From CAYNUJ01 sp964573255 (GTDB lineage: Bacteria > Bacteroidota > Ignavibacteria > Ignavibacteriales > Melioribacteraceae): a DNA stretch of 45,465 nt. The number at the start of each line of letters is the position of its first letter. The first letter of the stretch is position 1. The notes beneath the pieces are model-generated. The model saw only the letters and a program-made list of their open reading frames with translations, had not been told where the DNA came from and ran no database searches. The stretch lies in the NCBI GenBank assembly GCA_964573255.1, contig CAZNJB010000026.1:1-45465 (forward strand), read 5' to 3'. Positions 27,448-35,542 of the stretch are shown in pieces. The translations under genes and the position numbers were made by a program.

Positions 27448-29901
27448 ATGAAAATATTAAAATTTGGCGGTTCATCGGTAAGTAATTCTGAAAGAATAAA
27501 CGAGGTTATTTCAATTCTGAAGGATTATCACAATCGGAATATCTCGTTTGCCGTTGTATTTTCCGCATTCGGTGGCGTAACAAACGACTTGATAAAATTA
27601 GCCGAATCGGCAAAAAATAACGACAAAGAGTTTCACAGTTTGTTTCAGAATATCAGACTTCGCCATTTTAAAACTATCGATGAGCTATTTGATGAGAATG
27701 AGTTAAAGTTTGTCAAAAATAGAGTGAGTGAATTATTAGAGGAATTAAATCAATTCTCACTTGGTATTAATTTGCTCGGAGATTTATCCAAACGTACTCT
27801 AGATGCAGTAATGAGCTTTGGCGAACAGTTGTCCTGTACTATTATTGCGGAAGCAATGAATAAAAACGGCATTCCGAGTGAATATGTTTTTAGCGGAAAA
27901 TTAATTAGAACTAATGATGAATTCGGAAATGCAAAAGTTGATTTTAACGTAACAAATGAGAAAATTAAAGAGCATTTTTCATCCGTAAGTAAAGTACAGG
28001 TAGTAACCGGTTTTATTGGTTCGACAGAAGATGGAAAAATAACTACACTCGGAAGAGGCGGTTCCGATTATACAGCTGCAATTTTAGGAGCGGCTTTAGA
28101 TGCCGAAGAAATTGAAATCTGGACAGATGTGAACGGAATAATGACTGCTGATCCTCGCAAGGTAAAAAATTCAATTCCTTTAAAAGCAGTCACTTACAAC
28201 GAAGCAATGGAATTGTCCCATTTCGGTGCTAAAGTTATTCACCCTCCTACTATGCAGCCGGCAATGGAGAAGAAAATAAAAATTAGGATTCGCAATACAT
28301 TCAATCCGAAATTTAAAGGAACTGTTATTTTAGATAAAGAACCCGAAGTGAAATTTAATGCTAAGGGGATTTCTTCTATCGACAATATTTCTCTATTAAG
28401 AATTGAAGGCAGTGGATTAATCAGTGACCGTAATGCATCTTCAAGAATTTTTGATACATTGAGTAAGGAAAACATTCCGCTTTTATTCATTACTCAAGGT
28501 TCATCCGGATACAGCATTTGCCTTGGAGTTCTTCCCAAATTCGGCCACAAAGCTAAGCGAGCAATTGAGGAAGAATTGAAACTTGAACAGCTTGAAGGGC
28601 TGATAAAGGACTTGGTACTTGAAGAAAACCTGTCATTGATTGCAGTTGTTGGTGAAGATATGCGCGCTACTCCCGGTATATCGGGAACAATATTTAACAG
28701 CTTAGGAAAGAATGGTATAAATATCAAAGCTATTGCTCAGGGTTCTTCGGAATTAAATGTTTCTTGCGTGGTAAGAAATGAGGAATTACGTAAAGCATTG
28801 AACGTAATTCATAACGCAATGTTCTTATCAAAGAGTAAAGTTGTTAATTTATTTATGGCGGGTCCGGGATTAGTCGGTTCCGCATTATTGGATTACTTTA
28901 ATAAAAAATTGGAATTTTTGAATTCCACTTTGTCTACAAAGTTCAGATTAGTTGGATTGATAAATAGCAAAAAGATGCTGTTTGATCTAAACGGCATTGA
29001 ATTTTCTGATTGGTCGAATTCACTTAATTCTAAGGGTAAAACATCTGATCCCGAAGAATTTGTGAAGGAAATGATCAAAATGGATTTAGCGAATTCGATC
29101 TTTATAGATTCAACAGCAAGCGATTTATTCGTTAATCATTACATTGATATATTGGAAGAGAGTATTTCAATTGTAACTCCGAATAAAATCGCGAATACAA
29201 AGGAATATGATTTTTATAAATCATTGAGAAAAGTTTCAATCGGTCATCATACACAGTTCAAATATTCAACTAATGTAGGTGCAGCACTGCCTGTAATTTC
29301 TACAATAAGTCAGTTGGTAAATTCAGGTGAGACAATTCATAAAATCGAAGCTATTCTTTCCGGTTCATTAAGTTATATATTTAACAGCTTTGACGGAAGT
29401 AAAAAATTCAGCGATATAGTATTAACCGCTAAAGAAAACGGTTTTACCGAACCAGACCCGCGCGATGACTTAAGCGGACTGGACGTTGCTCGCAAGCTTC
29501 TGATATTATTGAGAGAGGCAGGGCTGGCTTATGAGCTTTCAGATATTCAGATTGAAAACTTAGTACCTGAATTTTTGAGAGAAATAGATGTAAAAGAATT
29601 TTTAGAAAGATTGCCGGAATGCGACGAACAGTTTGATAGACTTCTAAAAGAAGCAGAAAATAAAAATGCAAAGTTAAAATATGTTGCTAGTTTTGACGGG
29701 AATAAAGCTATTATTGGACTAAAAGAAATCAGTAATGATCATCCATTTTATAATTTACAAGGAAGTGAGAATATAATTTCAATACACTCGGATAATCATT
29801 CTGATTTCCCACTTGTATTGAAAGGAAAAGGAGCCGGAGCAGAGTACACTGCATTCGGTATTTTTAGTGATATAATTGAAATAACAAAATTCTTAGGATA
29901 A
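27448..29901 (+). CDS. thrA: Bifunctional aspartokinase / homoserine dehydrogenase
   Basis: This 817-residue fusion catalyses the first and third steps from aspartate to homoserine. The aspartokinase domain (about 1-290) begins KILKFGGSSV and includes GRGGSDYTAA. Two ACT-type regulatory repeats lie at about 310-455 (including ATPGISGTIF and INIKAIAQGSSELN). The homoserine dehydrogenase domain (about 466-817) begins FMAGPGLVGSALLD and has TPNKIANTK and LSGSLSYIFN. Feedback by threonine is typical of this fusion. GAGAG precedes the ATG. It is divergent from the ilv operon and five bases from asd, which encodes the middle step. No homoserine kinase or threonine synthase lies nearby; homoserine can go to MetX downstream. 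Confidence 0.96.
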   Translation: MKILKFGGSSVSNSERINEVISILKDYHNRNISFAVVFSAFGGVTNDLIKLAESAKNNDKEFHSLFQNIRLRHFKTIDELFDENELKFVKNRVSELLEELNQFSLGINLLGDLSKRTLDAVMSFGEQLSCTIIAEAMNKNGIPSEYVFSGKLIRTNDEFGNAKVDFNVTNEKIKEHFSSVSKVQVVTGFIGSTEDGKITTLGRGGSDYTAAILGAALDAEEIEIWTDVNGIMTADPRKVKNSIPLKAVTYNEAMELSHFGAKVIHPPTMQPAMEKKIKIRIRNTFNPKFKGTVILDKEPEVKFNAKGISSIDNISLLRIEGSGLISDRNASSRIFDTLSKENIPLLFITQGSSGYSICLGVLPKFGHKAKRAIEEELKLEQLEGLIKDLVLEENLSLIAVVGEDMRATPGISGTIFNSLGKNGINIKAIAQGSSELNVSCVVRNEELRKALNVIHNAMFLSKSKVVNLFMAGPGLVGSALLDYFNKKLEFLNSTLSTKFRLVGLINSKKMLFDLNGIEFSDWSNSLNSKGKTSDPEEFVKEMIKMDLANSIFIDSTASDLFVNHYIDILEESISIVTPNKIANTKEYDFYKSLRKVSIGHHTQFKYSTNVGAALPVISTISQLVNSGETIHKIEAILSGSLSYIFNSFDGSKKFSDIVLTAKENGFTEPDPRDDLSGLDVARKLLILLREAGLAYELSDIQIENLVPEFLREIDVKEFLERLPECDEQFDRLLKEAENKNAKLKYVASFDGNKAIIGLKEISNDHPFYNLQGSENIISIHSDNHSDFPLVLKGKGAGAEYTAFGIFSDIIEITKFLG

Positions 29902-29906
29902 GGAAA

Positions 29907-30947
29907 ATGGAAAAGATTAAAGTTGCAGTTTTAGGTGCTACGGGTAGTGTAGGACAGAAATTTGTTGAACTATTAGGTAATCATCCTTGGTTTGAGTTGC
30001 ATGAATTAGCAGCTTCCAGTCGTTCAGCAGGTAAAACTTACGGCGAGGCTGTAAACTGGTTTATGTCAACTCCCCTAACCGATAAAATAAAGAATATTGA
30101 AGTAAAAGAGTGTGTTCCTAATTTAGAAAGTAAAGTAGTATTTTCTGGATTGGACTCGAACGTAGCGGGAGAAATTGAAACGGAATTTGCAAAAGCGGGT
30201 TACATTGTAATTTCAAATGCTCGTAATCACCGTTTCGATGCAGATGTCCCGCTGATTATTCCCGAAGTGAATTATGATCACTTGGAATTAATCAAGCATC
30301 AACCTTACGGTAAAGGATGTATTGTTACGAATCCAAATTGTTCAACAATTGGAATGGTTACTGCTGTTAAACCATTATTCGATAAATTCGAGATTGAACA
30401 ATTGAATGTTTTCACTATGCAAGCTATTTCCGGTGGCGGTTATCCGGGCATTCCATCTTTGGATATTCTTGGTAATGTAATTCCATTTATTTCCGGGGAG
30501 GAAGAAAAGATGGAAACAGAACCACTCAAAATATTGGGTTCTGTTGATAACGGAAAAATTAATTTTGCTGAAATAAATATATCTGCCCAATGCAATAGAG
30601 TACCGGTGATTGACGGTCATACCGAAACAGTTCAAATAAAATTTAAAACCAAACCGGAGAAGGAAGAAATAATTGAAGCTTTGAAAAGTTTCAAATCTCT
30701 ACCGCAAGAGCTATCATTACCAAGCGCTCCAGCTGCACCAATAGTGTATATGGAAAAAGTAAACCATCCACAACCAAGATTACATTCTAATTTTGGAAAT
30801 GGAATGACGGTTACAGTAGGTAGATTAAGAGAATGCTCATTATTCGATTATAAATTTGTGGTACTTTCTCATAATACTATTCGCGGAGCCGCGGGTAATA
30901 CTATTCTTATTGCTGAGTTGATGAAAGCACAAGGATATATTGAATAA
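29907..30947 (+). CDS. asd: Aspartate-semialdehyde dehydrogenase
   Basis: This 346-residue NADP-dependent enzyme reduces aspartyl phosphate to aspartate semialdehyde, the step between the two activities of ThrA. The nucleotide motif GATGSVGQ is at 10-17, the nucleophile Cys145 is in NPNCSTIG, the active-site histidine is in RVPVIDGHTE, and GAAGNTILIAE closes the protein. The sequence resembles the archaeal/fungal-type branch rather than the E. coli form. It is translated from AAGGAAA directly after the thrA stop codon, so the two genes form one transcript. Confidence 0.95.
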   Translation: MEKIKVAVLGATGSVGQKFVELLGNHPWFELHELAASSRSAGKTYGEAVNWFMSTPLTDKIKNIEVKECVPNLESKVVFSGLDSNVAGEIETEFAKAGYIVISNARNHRFDADVPLIIPEVNYDHLELIKHQPYGKGCIVTNPNCSTIGMVTAVKPLFDKFEIEQLNVFTMQAISGGGYPGIPSLDILGNVIPFISGEEEKMETEPLKILGSVDNGKINFAEINISAQCNRVPVIDGHTETVQIKFKTKPEKEEIIEALKSFKSLPQELSLPSAPAAPIVYMEKVNHPQPRLHSNFGNGMTVTVGRLRECSLFDYKFVVLSHNTIRGAAGNTILIAELMKAQGYIE

Positions 30948-31037
30948 TCCTTTAGTTTGACTTAAATGTATAAATATTCATACAAGTAAAATATTTGACA
31001 TTAATTCGAAAATTAATCGTAATTTTTGTAATGCTAC

Positions 31038-31068
31038 TTGACAAGGCATATAAATTAATTTAAGTTTA
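31038..31068 (+). promoter_or_regulatory. Candidate promoter of metY-osmC-metX
   Basis: TTGACA (31038-31043) and TAAGTTTA (31061-31068) are spaced 20 bases from TTG to TA, as in the ilv promoter. Transcription would begin near 31075, some 60 bases before the riboswitch. A weaker TTGACA lies at 30995 and a palindrome at 31090-31107. Confidence 0.5.
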
Positions 31069-31134
31069 CTTCCAATTATTTGCAGATAATTGTACTTCGA
31101 AGTGCAAACGTTCTTTACATAACTTGAAAACAGG

Positions 31135-31241
31135 ACTCTTATCAAGAAAGGCTGAGGGATCAGGCCCGATGACGCCTTGGCAACCGCCCATTATGGGAAA
31201 GGTGCCAATTCCTGCCCTATTTATTAGGGAAAGATGAGAGA
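31135..31241 (+). ncRNA. SAM-I (S-box) riboswitch aptamer
   Basis: The conserved core is present in order: CTCTTATCAAGA, GGCTGAGGGA, GGCCCGATGACGCC, GGCAACCGCCC, AAGGTGCCAATTCCTGCCC and GATGAGAG. P1 forms between CTCTTATC (31136-31143) and GATGAGAG (31233-31240). S-adenosylmethionine binding stabilises P1. It precedes metY, metX and an osmC-type gene, so high SAM should switch off homocysteine synthesis. Confidence 0.97.
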
Positions 31242-31305
31242 GTAGGCATTTTTATATAAAATATTAAAACCTCCTCTGGAATCTTTCCTTAGGAGGTTTT
31301 TTTTA
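31239..31305 (+). terminator. Riboswitch expression platform: terminator and antiterminator
   Basis: The terminator is AAACCTCCT (31267-31275) paired with AGGAGGTTT (31291-31299), followed by eight T in total. A competing antiterminator is visible: AGAGTAGG (31239-31246), which overlaps the 3' strand of P1, is complementary to CCTCCTCT (31270-31277) with one mismatch. With SAM bound, P1 holds GAGAG and the terminator forms. The same CCTCCT could also pair with the metY ribosome-binding site AAGGAGG further on, an added translational option that is inferred. Confidence 0.85.
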
Positions 31306-31327
31306 TTTAAATATTAAGGAGGAAATA

Positions 31328-32650
31328 ATGAACACATTTTTGAAAGACAAAAAATACAGATACGAAACACTTCAGTTACACGCTGGACAAGAACCGGATG
31401 CAGCAACAAACTCACGTGCTGTACCGATTTACCAAACAACATCGTACAATTTCAATGATGCTGAACATGCAGCAAATTTATTTGCATTAAAAGAATTCGG
31501 GAATATTTATACTCGAATAATGAATCCAACAACTGATGTATTCGAGAAAAGAATTGCAGCACTTGAAGGCGGTGTTGCTGCACTTGCAACAAGTAGCGGA
31601 CAAGCCGCGGAGCACCTTGCAATTACCACAATTGCTCAAAACGGTGATAACATAGTTTCGACAAGCTATTTATACGGCGGAACGTACAATCTTTTTAAAG
31701 TTACACTTCCCCGCTTAGGAATTGAAGTAAAATTCGTAGATGGAGATAACCCGAAAGATTTCGAAAAATTAATTGACGATAAAACAAAAGCATTATACGT
31801 GGAAACTATTGGGAATCCCAAATTGAATGTACCCGATTTTGAAGCGATTGCTGATGTTGCTCACAAACATGGTATTCCTTTAATAGTGGACAATACCTTC
31901 GGTGCGGCAGGTTACTTGGCTAGACCAATTGAATACGGAGCCGATATAGTAGTAGCATCTGCTACAAAATGGATTGGCGGACACGGAACCTCCATAGGTG
32001 GAGTAATTGTTGACTCAGGTAATTTCGATTGGGGCAACGGTAAATTTCCCTTATTTACCGAGCCTTCTCCCGGTTATCACGGATTAGTCTTCAATGATGT
32101 TTTCGGAAAGGATTCTGACTTTGGAAATATTGCTTTTATTATAAGAGCAAGAGTTGAAGGCTTGAGAGATTTTGGTGCTGCACCTTCTCCCTTCAATTCA
32201 TTTTTATTTTTACAAGGACTTGAAACATTATCTTTACGTGTTGAAAGACATGCACAAAACGCTTTGGTGCTTGCCAATTGGTTAAAAACTCATCCTTCAG
32301 TTGATTGGGTTTGGTATCCCGGTTTGGAAGACCATCCATCATATGAAAATGCAAAAAAATATTTGCGCTCGGGATTGTTCGGTTCAATTTTGTCTTTTGG
32401 TATCAAAGGCGGAATTGAAGCAGGGAAAAAATTCATCGATAATGTTCAGTTAGCCAGCCTGTTAGCAAATGTTGGTGATGCAAAAACTTTGGTTATTCAT
32501 CCAGCATCAACAACCCACCAGCAATTAAGTATCGAAGAACAAAAACAATCCGGTGTTCTTCCAGAACAGATTAGAGTCTCGGTAGGTATTGAGCATATCG
32601 ATGATATAATCGAAGATTTCGATAACGCATTAAAAAATATTGATGGATAA
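31328..32650 (+). CDS. metY: O-acetylhomoserine sulfhydrylase
   Basis: This 440-residue PLP enzyme makes homocysteine from O-acetylhomoserine and sulfide. The N terminus YRYETLQLHAGQEPD, the PLP lysine Lys214 in SATKWIGGHG, VDNTFGAAGY, and the C-terminal HPASTTHQQL identify the MetY branch, whose long insert before the C-terminal domain (EPSPGYHGLVF) separates it from MetB/MetC. The AAGGAGG site five bases before the ATG is strong. It is the first gene after the SAM-I riboswitch, with metX, the source of its substrate, two genes on. Confidence 0.95.
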   Translation: MNTFLKDKKYRYETLQLHAGQEPDAATNSRAVPIYQTTSYNFNDAEHAANLFALKEFGNIYTRIMNPTTDVFEKRIAALEGGVAALATSSGQAAEHLAITTIAQNGDNIVSTSYLYGGTYNLFKVTLPRLGIEVKFVDGDNPKDFEKLIDDKTKALYVETIGNPKLNVPDFEAIADVAHKHGIPLIVDNTFGAAGYLARPIEYGADIVVASATKWIGGHGTSIGGVIVDSGNFDWGNGKFPLFTEPSPGYHGLVFNDVFGKDSDFGNIAFIIRARVEGLRDFGAAPSPFNSFLFLQGLETLSLRVERHAQNALVLANWLKTHPSVDWVWYPGLEDHPSYENAKKYLRSGLFGSILSFGIKGGIEAGKKFIDNVQLASLLANVGDAKTLVIHPASTTHQQLSIEEQKQSGVLPEQIRVSVGIEHIDDIIEDFDNALKNIDG

Positions 32651-32661
32651 GGGGAAATAAA

Positions 32662-33183
32662 ATGAGTAATACATTAGCAAATAAAATAAATTCATTAGCT
32701 GAAAATATAAAAGGCAATCCGGATAATTCCATTGCCACCTTCTCGATAAAGAGTCATCTTGTTGATAATCTTTTAACGAACGTTACTGTAAGAAAATTTA
32801 ATTTTAACGTTGACGAACCAAAAGAATTGGGCGGCAGTGATATAGCCCCTAATCCGGTTGAGTTGGTACTCGCTGCATTAGCGACTTGTCAGGAAATTAC
32901 AATAGCTGCTTTTGCATCGCAGTTAAACATAAAAGTTGACGAGGTAAAAGTAAACGTAAAAGGTAATTTAGATTTACGTGGTTTCCTGGGGATTGATGAT
33001 TCCGTAAATCCTGGCTATCAACAAATAGAGTATGAAACTATAATTCATTCACCAGAACCGGAAGATAAAATTCAACAACTATTAAAACTTGTTGAAACTC
33101 ACTGTCCAGTTTTAGATACATTAAAACGCCCGATAAACGTTACAGGAAAATTATCATTCAAACAAACGACTGCTGCTGCATAA
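32662..33183 (+). CDS. OsmC-family protein in the methionine operon
   Basis: This 173-residue protein has an OsmC/Ohr-type fold pattern: LGGSDIAPNPVELVLAALATCQEIT near 72-96 with the first reactive-type cysteine, and THCPVLDTL near 149-157 with the second. Family members with both cysteines reduce organic hydroperoxides, but many YhfA-like relatives have no assigned substrate. It lies between metY (11 bases upstream) and metX (its stop codon abuts the metX ATG), behind the SAM-I riboswitch. It therefore probably serves sulfur or methionine metabolism or protects it from oxidants; that is inference. Confidence 0.9.
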   Translation: MSNTLANKINSLAENIKGNPDNSIATFSIKSHLVDNLLTNVTVRKFNFNVDEPKELGGSDIAPNPVELVLAALATCQEITIAAFASQLNIKVDEVKVNVKGNLDLRGFLGIDDSVNPGYQQIEYETIIHSPEPEDKIQQLLKLVETHCPVLDTLKRPINVTGKLSFKQTTAAA

Positions 33184-34353
33184 ATGTATATAGATGAAAC
33201 ATACGGAAAAACAGATACAATTGTAGCAACGACAAAATTCATTAAGCTGTTCTCCGAAGAACCATTCGAGTTCGATTCCGGAGAACGGCTTAAAAATATT
33301 GAAGTTGCTTATCAAACATACGGCACTTTGAATTCTTCCCGAAGTAACGCAATTCTTATCTGCCATGCATTAACAGGTAACGCCCATGCCGCCGGAATTA
33401 TTACTGAAGAAGAATTAAAGAACAGTACCGATTATGAATTTCTTTACAAGTATAATGAAATGTATTTAAATAAACCCGGCTGGTGGGATGCTCTTATAGG
33501 CAAAGGGAAAGTATTTGATACGGATAAATACTTTGTCATTTGCTCGAATATTTTAGGAAGTTGTTACGGTACTTCCGGGCCTGCAAGCAATACCAATAAT
33601 TCGAGCAATAAATTTGGAATGCACTTCCCTTCCGTAACAGTACGCGATATGGTCAAAGTTCAGCAAGAATTGATTAGATATTTAAATGTTAATAAGATAG
33701 TTGCTGCTGTTGGAGGTTCACTCGGCGGAATGCAGGTTCTTGAATGGGCTGCTTTGTATCCAGAATTATTAAATTCCATTATCCCAATTGCAACTTCACC
33801 GGCTCATTCAGCTTGGGCTGTGGCTCTCAATAAAACAGCTAAAGACGCTATAACAAATGACGTTGAATGGAAGGATGGGAATTATACATCTCAACCGGTA
33901 AAAGGTCTTTCACTCGCTCGCCAAATTGCTATGGTCTCCTACAGAGCTTTTAATTCGTTCAATTCTAAATTTGGTAGAGAAATTCAAAATACCCCTTATA
34001 ATTCAAAAAAATTTCAGGTTGAGAGCTATTTGGATTATCAGGGGAATAAATTGGTTAATCGCTTCGATGCAAATACTTATTTATATCTTGCCAATGCAAT
34101 GGATATGCATGACATCGGTAGAAATAGAGGAAGCGTAGAAGATGTATTGAAAAACATTGATATTCCCGCGTTGTGCATCGGAATTGATTCGGATATACTT
34201 TATCCAGCTCAAGAACAGAGGTATATTGCTAACCATTTATCAAATTCGATTTACAAGGAAATAAAATCGCCTCATGGACATGATGCATTCTTAATTGAAT
34301 TTGATCAATTGGAGAGTTATATCAAGCCTTTTCTGGATGAACTAAATTTATAA
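33184..34353 (+). CDS. metX: Homoserine O-acetyltransferase
   Basis: This 389-residue alpha/beta-hydrolase-fold acyltransferase activates homoserine with acetyl-CoA. The nucleophile Ser179 is in GGSLGGMQ. The catalytic aspartate lies in GIDSDILYP near 333, and His366 in SPHGHDAFL. LICHALTGNAHAAG and PGWWDALIGKGK are typical of the family. The acyl donor (acetyl against succinyl) cannot be proved by eye, but pairing with MetY favours acetyl. The ATG directly follows the upstream TAA with no separate ribosome-binding site, so translation is probably coupled. It ends five bases from a convergent gene without an obvious terminator between them. Confidence 0.95.
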   Translation: MYIDETYGKTDTIVATTKFIKLFSEEPFEFDSGERLKNIEVAYQTYGTLNSSRSNAILICHALTGNAHAAGIITEEELKNSTDYEFLYKYNEMYLNKPGWWDALIGKGKVFDTDKYFVICSNILGSCYGTSGPASNTNNSSNKFGMHFPSVTVRDMVKVQQELIRYLNVNKIVAAVGGSLGGMQVLEWAALYPELLNSIIPIATSPAHSAWAVALNKTAKDAITNDVEWKDGNYTSQPVKGLSLARQIAMVSYRAFNSFNSKFGREIQNTPYNSKKFQVESYLDYQGNKLVNRFDANTYLYLANAMDMHDIGRNRGSVEDVLKNIDIPALCIGIDSDILYPAQEQRYIANHLSNSIYKEIKSPHGHDAFLIEFDQLESYIKPFLDELNL

Positions 34354-34358
34354 TTCAA

Positions 34359-35036
34359 TTATATTAAAGAATAGATTACTATTACAGCGAAAGGGATAAT
34401 AAGATTATCTAAATCTTTCGGACTGAACGCTTCGAGTATTGTTGTAATAACAACTGAAATAAAAATAATAGCAAAGTTAAGTTCCCCACCAATAAAGTAG
34501 TTAAATATAGTTGCACCAAAAATTCCGAAGATAAAAAATGCCAAACTTCCTTCTATAGATTTTTCGGTAACAAAATTGTATTTATGTTTCCCGAATCTGC
34601 TTCCGAATACAGGAGCTAAACCGTCTCCCCACCCTAATATTCCCATTGCTGTAAACGCGATAGGATTATAATAATAAATCGTACCCATCAAATTCATCAC
34701 AAGTGTAAAATATAAAGGGCCTTTGAGTAACTCTTTTCTATTACCGGTTCTTGTCATAGTTTTAACAGCTTGATCATTCTCATCAGCAGTAAAACCTTTT
34801 ACTAATAAAAGAACCGTCCAAATAAAGGCAGGTGCAATATTAAAATATTTTGACCAGTGTGTGGAATCGAAAAGGGGCCAAAAGATTAACCAAGAACCAG
34901 CAGCAATATGCACTACTTTTCGGGATAAGTCCTGTGGGAAACCTTTTTTTACGGCATAATCCATAATCCCAACAACTGCGAAAACATAAATGAATCCCGC
35001 AGTCATAATCAATATATTATGTATTAATGGCGTCAT
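34359..35036 (-). CDS. Dolichol/phytol-kinase-like membrane protein (CTP_transf_1 family)
   Basis: This 225-residue integral membrane protein has about six or seven hydrophobic segments. The family motifs are RKVVHIAAG near 39-47, GWGDGLAPVFGSRFGKHKY near 135-153, KSIEGSLAFF and EAFSPKDLDN near the C terminus. Relatives transfer phosphate from CTP to isoprenoid alcohols (dolichol, phytol) or make CDP-diacylglycerol. The short length suits the kinase-like branch rather than CdsA. Its ATG immediately follows the stop codon of the SPOR lipoprotein gene, so the two are co-translated. The physiological lipid is unknown. Confidence 0.85.
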   Translation of the reverse strand: MTPLIHNILIMTAGFIYVFAVVGIMDYAVKKGFPQDLSRKVVHIAAGSWLIFWPLFDSTHWSKYFNIAPAFIWTVLLLVKGFTADENDQAVKTMTRTGNRKELLKGPLYFTLVMNLMGTIYYYNPIAFTAMGILGWGDGLAPVFGSRFGKHKYNFVTEKSIEGSLAFFIFGIFGATIFNYFIGGELNFAIIFISVVITTILEAFSPKDLDNLIIPFAVIVIYSLI

Positions 35037-35489
35037 CTATTCTTGAACTGTAACAATAAAAGCATCTTTGAAGGTATCAATCTTCCAAAGCTCATCTCTT
35101 ACTTTTTCCGCTTCGAGCTTTGTATCAAATTTGGGCAGACGTACAACCCACAAATTAACTTGATTACTGAATGAAATTTCAAGAGGGTATTCAATCTTTT
35201 CTTGATTTATTAACTTAAATCTTTCGGCTCTTTCCTGTGAGGTAAATGCGCCGACTTGAATAAAATAAATAAAATGTTCTTCCGATAAATTTGAGAGAGG
35301 CTGCTCAGTTAAAAGAGTATCTTTTTTTATAGTATCATTGTCATTTACCGAATCTTGAGGAACGGATGAAACATCATCAAAAACATAAATTTGTTCCGTT
35401 CCGCCTTCGTCTTCTTTAACAGTTTCTTTCGAAAGTGAACAACCAAAAAGAAGAGATAATGATAGAGCGACAATAAAAAGATTTTTCAT
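35037..35489 (-). CDS. SPOR-domain lipoprotein
   Basis: This protein of about 150 residues begins MKNLFIVALSLSLLFGCS, a lipoprotein signal with the lipobox cysteine at position 17. An acidic, low-complexity linker follows, then a SPOR domain over the last 75 residues (HFIYFIQVGAFTSQERA...LWVVRLPKF). SPOR domains bind denuded peptidoglycan glycans, often at the division septum. I chose this methionine because the 14 residues encoded upstream break the signal peptide. The ribosome-binding site is weak. It follows the terminator of the SGNH gene and is fused by stop/start contact to the dolichol-kinase-like gene. Confidence 0.88.
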   Translation of the reverse strand: MKNLFIVALSLSLLFGCSLSKETVKEDEGGTEQIYVFDDVSSVPQDSVNDNDTIKKDTLLTEQPLSNLSEEHFIYFIQVGAFTSQERAERFKLINQEKIEYPLEISFSNQVNLWVVRLPKFDTKLEAEKVRDELWKIDTFKDAFIVTVQE

Positions 35490-35510
35490 AATGCAACCAT
35501 CGTAATTAAA

Positions 35511-35535
35511 TAAAAAGGGGTGGAAAACCACCCCT
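35511..35535 (-). terminator. Rho-independent terminator after the FadL/SGNH pair
   Basis: Arms GGGGTGG (35517-35523) and CCACCCC (35528-35534) pair over 7 bp with a four-base loop. On the minus strand a short T run follows (35516-35512). It ends the porin/SGNH transcript 8 bases after the SGNH stop codon and 22 bases before the SPOR lipoprotein start. Confidence 0.85.
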
Positions 35536-35542
35536 AAATAAT

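Noticed and set aside
34354..34358. Terminator between convergent metX and the kinase-like gene
   Set aside because: Only five bases separate the genes and no hairpin with a T run is visible on either strand.
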